A stretch of 64,000 nt of DNA from Natrinema caseinilyticum. Its GTDB lineage: Archaea; Halobacteriota; Halobacteria; Halobacteriales; Natrialbaceae. How positions within the stretch are numbered: position 1 is the first letter of the stretch; each line of letters begins with the position of its first letter. Shown here one piece after another: positions 59,276 to 64,000 of this stretch. Position numbers and translations under genes: made by a program. Where the stretch lies: contig NZ_CP100445.1 of assembly GCF_024227435.1 (NCBI RefSeq), positions 3,097,369-3,161,368 of the forward strand, in the 5' to 3' direction. A model generated the notes under the pieces. That model was not told where the DNA came from and made no database searches. It saw only the letters and a list, made by a program, of their open reading frames with translations.

Positions 59276-60634
59276 TCACCGAGAGAGATCGTCGATGACA
59301 GATTTCGCCGCCCGACGCCCGCTTTCCATCGCGCCCTGGATCGACGACCACCGCGTGTAGTCACCCGCCAGGTACACTGACCCGGCGGGGTCGCGTCCGT
59401 CCGGCAGGCGATCGCGAAATCCCGGCGGCTGCTCGAACTGGGCGAACGGAATCCGTTCGGTGTGCAGCGGTTCGATGCCGTCGAATTGACGGTTCGGATA
59501 CCACGACTCGAGGGTCGACCGCGTCCGTTCGGCGAGGGATGCGTCGGTCTGGTCCCACTCGCCGCCGCTATGTTTCGTCGTCCCCGGGGTTTCGCGCTGC
59601 TCGCAGAGGTAGGTCGCGCTGATGAGGGTTGCGCCGTCGGGGGCGTACTCCGGTGCGACGGCGCTGTGGGGGACGACGTGGTTCGGCCCCGCATCCGTCG
59701 CATTCAAGAGGAGCCGTCGGCCGGTCGCGAGATCGGTGTCGGCCGGGAGGGCGTAATACTGGGTAATGCAGGAGCGGGCGTCAGTGGGAATCGAGGACAC
59801 GGCCGTCAGTTCGCGTGCAGTCGGCGGATCCGTCGCGACGACGACCGCATCAGCTTCGGGGGTCCGATCGCCGATATCGAGAGTGACGGCCCCAGCCGAT
59901 TCGCGAGCATCGACACCGTTCGTGTCGTCGACAGCCGCCGAGACCGACTCGACCGTGACGTCGGTTTCGATCGTCCCGCCGAGATCACGCACGCGGTTAG
60001 CGATCTGGGCTGGAATCGATCCCATTCCACCGGCCGGCACGGCGATATCGCCCGCCGCGAGGGCCCGAAAGGTATATTCGAAGACGTGACTCGAGGTCGA
60101 AAGCGAGCGATCGAGGGTGATTCCGCCGTAGAACGGCGCGACGAAGCCCTCGACGAACCGGTCCGAAAACCCCCGGTCACGAAGGGACATCCCAATAGAC
60201 GTCTCGGACGCGTCGTCGAATATGGTATCCGGATCGGTTCGCCTGAGCTCCCACCAGAGACGGGCGACGCGAACCGCGTCGCCGACGGAAACGGACGGAT
60301 TGGACAGCGTCGCGGGGATCGTTCCCGGCTCCCGAAGCGGATCCGCGAGCGTCGTCCGGCCGTCTGGACCGGCCAGCGTGGCTCCCGGGGTGAATCGACG
60401 CAACGAGAGCGCCTCGAGGTCGAGTTCCCGCCGGACTGCGGGGTAGGCGGTAAAGAGCACCTGGAAACCGCGATCGAATCGGTAGCCGTCGCGCTCGACG
60501 GTTCGAACGCGGCCACCGACCGTCTCGCGACGCTCGTACAGCGTCACATCGACACCGCCGCCGGCGAGGTGTCGTGCGGCGACGAGCCCGGCGAGGCCAC
60601 CGCCGACGACGATCACGTCGGGAGTCGAACCCAT
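59276..60634 (-). CDS. FAD-dependent amine-oxidase/phytoene-desaturase-like protein
   Basis: The 452-aa protein has DVIVVGGGLAGLVAARHLAG (FAD GxGxxG), ERRETVGGRVRTVERDGYRF with the GG-R motif, VPAGGMGSIPAQIANRVRDL in mid-chain and the C-terminal VYLAGDYTRWSSIQGAMESG FAD contact. This is the protoporphyrinogen-oxidase/carotenoid-desaturase-like group; haloarchaeal paralogues are many and substrates differ. ATG 60634 (MGSTPD) is preferred over one eight codons upstream by the conserved start of the Rossmann fold. Confidence 0.85.
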   Translation of the reverse strand: MGSTPDVIVVGGGLAGLVAARHLAGGGVDVTLYERRETVGGRVRTVERDGYRFDRGFQVLFTAYPAVRRELDLEALSLRRFTPGATLAGPDGRTTLADPLREPGTIPATLSNPSVSVGDAVRVARLWWELRRTDPDTIFDDASETSIGMSLRDRGFSDRFVEGFVAPFYGGITLDRSLSTSSHVFEYTFRALAAGDIAVPAGGMGSIPAQIANRVRDLGGTIETDVTVESVSAAVDDTNGVDARESAGAVTLDIGDRTPEADAVVVATDPPTARELTAVSSIPTDARSCITQYYALPADTDLATGRRLLLNATDAGPNHVVPHSAVAPEYAPDGATLISATYLCEQRETPGTTKHSGGEWDQTDASLAERTRSTLESWYPNRQFDGIEPLHTERIPFAQFEQPPGFRDRLPDGRDPAGSVYLAGDYTRWSSIQGAMESGRRAAKSVIDDLSR

Positions 60635-60808
60635 ACGCAATCGTCGGACGTTGGCCAATAAAATCGTGGACCTACCGATGCAGGTGGTGACCGATCGGAA
60701 CCGGCGCCCGTGCGCCGGTCTCGAGGATCGGGATCCGACGTCCGTCGTTCGGTCGGCGGTCGACCGCCGGGTGACGGTGCTCGGTCGTCGATGGGCGGAC
60801 GTCGGTCG

Positions 60809-60943
60809 TCAGTGGTCAGTCAGGACCCTGAGTCCGGCGCCAACGAGGATAACGAGGGCGCCGAGGATCGTTGCGACGGGCGGAATCGGAACGAACAGCA
60901 GGCCGACGCCGACGAGGAGAACGATCGTCGAAGCTCTGACCAT
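60809..60943 (-). CDS. 44-aa hydrophobic membrane microprotein
   Basis: ATG 60943 to TGA 60809 encodes MVRASTIVLLVGVGLLFVPI, PPVATILGALVILVGAGLRV, LTDH: two transmembrane helices around a Pro-rich turn. Comparable small proteins are frequent in haloarchaeal genomes. Codon bias supports it. Function unknown. Confidence 0.65.
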   Translation of the reverse strand: MVRASTIVLLVGVGLLFVPIPPVATILGALVILVGAGLRVLTDH

Positions 60944-61062
60944 ACACCCGATACGTCCGGAAGCCGGGTAGGGCTACGGCAGGCATTGACAGCGGGCACG
61001 ACCGCAGCGAGCACGGACGCGCCCGTCGGCACCCATAAGCACCCGCCGGACGTGAATCGGGT

Positions 61063-61854
61063 ATGGTCGACGCGACACTCACACCGATCGATCGCGGGAC
61101 GATCACGAGCGACGTCAACAACACCATCGAAGGGTTCGTCCGCGGCACGGCCGACGAACCGAATCCGGAGACGATCATGGGGGAGGGACCGGTGTACAAC
61201 ATCGTCATCGACCATCCCGAGGGGACGATCCTCTGGGACACGGGGTCCCATCCCGACGCCGCCGACGGCCACTGGCCCGAGGAGCTACACGCCGCCTTCG
61301 AACACACCGGTCTGCGTCCGCTCGAGGACGACCTGGCCGATGCCGGCTACGACGTGTCCGACGTCGATTACGTGATTCAGACGCACCTCCACCTCGACCA
61401 CGCCGGCGGCCTCTACGCGTTCGAGGGGACCGATACCCCGATCTTCGTCCACGAGGAGGAACTGAAGTACGCCTACTACGCCGCGAAGACCGACGCCGGT
61501 GACGACGCCTACATCGCCGGCGATTTCGACCGCGACATAGACTGGGAGATCGTTCACCGCGACCGACGACAGCTCTTCGACGGAGTCGAGTTCGTTCGGC
61601 TGCCCGGCCACACGCCCGGCTTGCTGGGCGTCGTACTCGACCTCGACGACGGGACGGTGATCCTCGCCGGAGATCAGGCCTACACGCGGGCGAACTACGA
61701 ACGAGAACTGCCGATGGGCGGTGGACTGCTCTGGAGCAAGCGCGACTGGTTCGAGAGCCTGCGACTCCTCAAAGACCTCGAACGTCGCCGCGACGCACGG
61801 GTGATCTGTGGCCACGCCGCAGCAGACCTCGAGGCGATGCAAGACGGGCTCTAG
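61063..61854 (+). CDS. Metallo-beta-lactamase-fold hydrolase (AHL-lactonase-like)
   Basis: The 263-aa protein has the MBL metal motif QTHLHLDHAGGLYAFEG (HxHxDH), a later His in RLPGHTPGLLGVVL, Asp in ILAGDQAYTRANYE and terminal His in VICGHAAADLEAM. The N terminus (ATLTPIDRGTITSDVNNTIE, NIVIDHPEGTILWDTGSHPD) resembles N-acyl-homoserine lactonases such as AiiA. Lactone or thioester hydrolysis is possible; the true substrate is unproven. It is a single gene. Confidence 0.88.
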   Translation: MVDATLTPIDRGTITSDVNNTIEGFVRGTADEPNPETIMGEGPVYNIVIDHPEGTILWDTGSHPDAADGHWPEELHAAFEHTGLRPLEDDLADAGYDVSDVDYVIQTHLHLDHAGGLYAFEGTDTPIFVHEEELKYAYYAAKTDAGDDAYIAGDFDRDIDWEIVHRDRRQLFDGVEFVRLPGHTPGLLGVVLDLDDGTVILAGDQAYTRANYERELPMGGGLLWSKRDWFESLRLLKDLERRRDARVICGHAAADLEAMQDGL

Positions 61855-62133
61855 CGGCCGCGATACCGTCTCGACCCGACGACGGACCGGTCACCTCGAC
61901 TCACCGTCACTCCGGCGGTTCCGATGACCGGTTTCGGCCGCGCCGACGACCGATATCGGTGAGGCCGGCGGCATCGTATTCCCCGGTGTCTCCGCCGTCG
62001 CTCTCGCGGCCGCGCTGTGCCGTGCGTCGGGGCTGGCCCGGCACCGACTCCGATACCGCCGTGTCCCCGCGCAGTACCACCACGAGGTTGCCGTGGTCGG
62101 TACGGTTTTGCCGATCGCAACGGCGATGACGAT

Positions 62134-62613
62134 ATGGACACCCACACCGACGAAGAGGCGGACTCGGCCGGGCGCTCCGACTGTCGGTCCGTCTTCGAGA
62201 ACCGCGTCCGGTTCGCCGAGACCGATCTGCAGGGCGTCGTCTTCTACGGCGAGTACTTCACCTTTCAGGACGAATCCGTCGCGGCGTTCCTGCGGGAAAT
62301 CGACTACGGATACGACCGCATGCACGAGGACGGCTGGGACATCCACGTCGTCAACAGCGAACTGAACTACCGCGAGGGCGCCGAACTCGGCGACGTCATC
62401 GACAACGAACTGTGTGCGCCCGAGATCGGAACCTCGAGTCTCATGTTCACGTACCGCGCCCGCCGGCGGGCCGACGGCGAGATTCTCGCCGACGGGACGG
62501 TCACGCACGTCGCCGTCGACCGCGAGACCCGCGAGCCGACTCGGATTCCCGACGCGTTCCGGGACGCCGTCGCGACGTTCGGGGACGGGGGCGGCCTCGA
62601 GTCGGAGCGGTGA
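62134..62613 (+). CDS. Hotdog-fold acyl-CoA thioesterase (4HBT type)
   Basis: The 159-aa protein has an acidic N-terminal extension then the 4HBT hotdog signature FENRVRFAETDLQGVVFYGE (catalytic-type Asp), with YFTFQDESVAAFLREIDYGY, VVNSELNYREGAELGDVIDN and ADGTVTHVAVDRETREPTRI. It likely hydrolyses an acyl- or aryl-CoA. ATG 62134 is used because the upstream frame is non-coding in character. It is convergent with the Liv-type ABC genes. Confidence 0.85.
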   Translation: MDTHTDEEADSAGRSDCRSVFENRVRFAETDLQGVVFYGEYFTFQDESVAAFLREIDYGYDRMHEDGWDIHVVNSELNYREGAELGDVIDNELCAPEIGTSSLMFTYRARRRADGEILADGTVTHVAVDRETREPTRIPDAFRDAVATFGDGGGLESER

Positions 62614-62677
62614 GAGCGAGGGGGACTCGAGTCGAACCGGCGTGGCGCGCCCCACCGTTCGACCGTCGGAGTCGGAC

Positions 62678-63397
62678 TCAGTGGACGCCGACGTACGCCT
62701 CGCGGACGTACTCGTTGTCGTGAAATTCCTCGTGCGTCCCCGACAGTTCGATCTCGCCGGTTTCGATCAGCGAGAGCCGCTCGGCGTGGTTCAGCGCGAA
62801 CGTCGAATTCTGCTCGGCGAGCAGGATCGTCAGCCCCGACTCCCGTTGCAGCGTTTCGAGTGCGTTCCCGATGTCCTCGATGATGACCGGGGCGAGACCG
62901 AGCGTCGGTTCGTCGAGCATCAACACGTCGGGATCGCTCATCAGCGCCCGACCGACGGCGAGCATCTGCTGTTCGCCGCCGCTCATGGTCTCGGCGTCCT
63001 GATCGCGGCGTTCGTCCAGCCGCGGGAACAGGTCGTAGACCATCTCGAGGTCGTCCTGGACCGCATCGGCGTCCGAACGGAACTGCCCGCCCATCAGGAG
63101 GTTCTCGTGTACCGAAAAGTACGGGAACAGGTCCCGGTCTTCGGTACAGTAGATCAGGCCGTCCCTGACGATCTGCTGCGGTCTCACCGTCGCGAGGGCC
63201 GTGTCGCCGTACCGGATGGTCCCCTCGTACTCGACGAAGCCGGCGATGGCGTTGAGCATCGTCGTCTTTCCGGCCCCGTTCGGGCCGATCACCCCGTAGA
63301 TTTCGCCGTCGTCGATCGACAGCGAGACGCCTTTCAGCGCGTGTGACTTCCCGTAGTAGACGTCGAGGTCGTCGACCTCGAGTATCGGATCCGTCAT
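62678..63397 (-). CDS. livF: Branched-chain amino-acid-type ABC ATPase (LivF)
   Basis: The 239-aa protein has DLDVYYGKSHALKGVSLSID, Walker A GVIGPNGAGKTTMLNAIAGF, Q-loop YCTEDRDLFPYFSVHENLLM, signature ETMSGGEQQMLAVGRALMSD, Walker B VLMLDEPTLGLAPVI and H-loop substitute ILLAEQN. These are LivF hallmarks (HAAT family). It energises uptake of branched-chain or related amino acids with LivG, whose stop overlaps this start by 4 bp. Confidence 0.93.
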   Translation of the reverse strand: MTDPILEVDDLDVYYGKSHALKGVSLSIDDGEIYGVIGPNGAGKTTMLNAIAGFVEYEGTIRYGDTALATVRPQQIVRDGLIYCTEDRDLFPYFSVHENLLMGGQFRSDADAVQDDLEMVYDLFPRLDERRDQDAETMSGGEQQMLAVGRALMSDPDVLMLDEPTLGLAPVIIEDIGNALETLQRESGLTILLAEQNSTFALNHAERLSLIETGEIELSGTHEEFHDNEYVREAYVGVH

Positions 63398-64000
63398 TGG
63401 AGCCCCTCCCCGGCGAGGTACGCTTCCTGGACCGCTTCGTTCGCGGCGATCTGGTCGGGGGTTCCCGACGCCAGGAAGTCGCCGTTGTTGAGGACGACGA
63501 CCCGATCGACGAGTTCCATCAGGCCGCCCATGTTGTGGTCGACGACGACCATCGTCATCCCGTCCTCGCGGAAGCGTTCGATCTGCGCGGCCAGTTCGCC
63601 GATCTCCGCCTGGTTCATCCCCGCGAACGGTTCGTCGAGCAGCAGCATCTCGGGGTCGGTCGCCAGCGCCTTGGCGATCTCGAGCCGGCGGATGTCCGCG
63701 TGGGGCAGTTCGTCCGGCATCTCGTGGAGTTTGTCCTCGATGTCGATGCGTGCGGCGTACTCGTAAATCTCCGCCTCGCTGGCACCGCCGCGCAGTGACA
63801 CGATGCTGTTCGGCAGCGTGAACAGCTCGATGTTACCCGCGACGGACATCGAATCGATCGGATTCGACTCCTGGGAGACCCGCGAGAGTCCCTCGTTGAC
63901 GACCTGGTGGGTCGAATCGTCGGTGATGTCCCCGCCGTCGAATCGGATCGATCCCTCGGTAACGTCGTAGAGACCCATGATGCAGTTGAACACCGTCGAC
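63394..64000 (-). CDS. livG: Branched-chain amino-acid-type ABC ATPase (LivG), partial
   Basis: The frame is open through the right edge, so the N terminus including the start of Walker A lies outside. Visible parts are STVFNCIMGLYDVTEGSIRF after the P-loop, GLSRVSQESNPIDSMSVAGN (Q-loop), DELPHADIRRLEIAKALATD (signature region; the usual SxGxQ is replaced by LPHADIRR, common in LivG), LLLDEPFAGMNQAEI (Walker B) and MVVVDHNMGGLMELVDRVVV (H-loop). It is paired with LivF downstream by a 4-bp overlap. Confidence 0.9.
   Translation of the reverse strand, partial: STVFNCIMGLYDVTEGSIRFDGGDITDDSTHQVVNEGLSRVSQESNPIDSMSVAGNIELFTLPNSIVSLRGGASEAEIYEYAARIDIEDKLHEMPDELPHADIRRLEIAKALATDPEMLLLDEPFAGMNQAEIGELAAQIERFREDGMTMVVVDHNMGGLMELVDRVVVLNNGDFLASGTPDQIAANEAVQEAYLAGEGLQ

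Overview
The window comes from a haloarchaeon, most likely of the Natrialbales/Natrialbaceae type. Proteins are acidic and Asp/Glu-rich. Codons strongly prefer G or C in third position. Exported proteins carry Tat (twin-arginine) signals with haloarchaeal lipoboxes, promoters look like archaeal TATA boxes, and several families are haloarchaea-specific (HalOD1, DUF7344-type HTH, HAH_0734, bat-type HTH, archaeosortase A). No rRNA genes or CRISPR arrays were seen. There are three tRNA genes: Gly-TCC, Ala-GGC and initiator Met-CAT.

Layout. 1-6000 is accessory DNA at two tRNA genes: a winged-helix gene with a partial partner, tRNA-Gly with a 23-bp duplicate of its 3' end, a Trm9-like methyltransferase, a structured intergenic stretch, tRNA-Ala, then a decayed element (zinc-finger microprotein, truncated primase, integrase stump) abutting a Tat-exported subtilase. 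6000-20500 mixes metabolic genes: an SCP2-like/alpha-beta hydrolase plus a lysine-less acetoacetate-decarboxylase-fold protein, a membrane-anchored molybdopterin oxidoreductase, a SnoaL protein, a flavin monooxygenase, a cupredoxin lipoprotein followed by a 24-bp minisatellite, and a GH15 glucoamylase-like enzyme. It also holds small zinc-ribbon proteins and a frameshifted secreted hydrolase. 20700-31200 is mostly core: SurE, an Rsm22-like methyltransferase overlapping TyrA, an H-NOX haem protein, TrkA and CbtBA.

31300-37500 is a visibly less G+C-rich island rich in gene debris: an IS transposase stump, a dead HxlR regulator, DoxX, fragments of two VOC dioxygenase-type genes and an isochorismatase-VOC chimera. 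These are followed by an intact HxlR regulator divergent from a VOC-VOC-esterase operon. The set (HxlR regulator, DoxX, ring-cleaving dioxygenases, MhqD-like esterase) matches the gene content of the Bacillus Mhq/YodB/CatR quinone and catechol stress regulons. Shared inverted-repeat operator candidates sit in the promoters.

37600-49700 holds CinA-like, CoaBC, a membrane HTH protein and a PRPP-dependent purine phosphoribosyltransferase, then a five-gene peptide-type ABC transporter operon whose binding protein is circularly permuted. The BsuPI-like protein, initiator tRNA-Met and GtrA follow. 50400-52617 is the archaeal translation cluster L44e, S27e, aIF2-alpha, Nop10 and a PAC2 chaperone. 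52700-64000 contains regulators, archaeosortase A with an overlapping phosphoesterase, a bat-type HTH protein, HalOD1, an MFS transporter, an FAD amine-oxidase-like protein, an MBL hydrolase, a thioesterase and a Liv-type ABC ATPase pair cut by the window end.

The strongest unusual observations are the permuted substrate-binding protein, the partly duplicated and decayed HxlR/DoxX/VOC/esterase module with its operators, and the hydrolase plus lysine-less ADC-like pair. No database search was possible; family calls rest on motif recognition.
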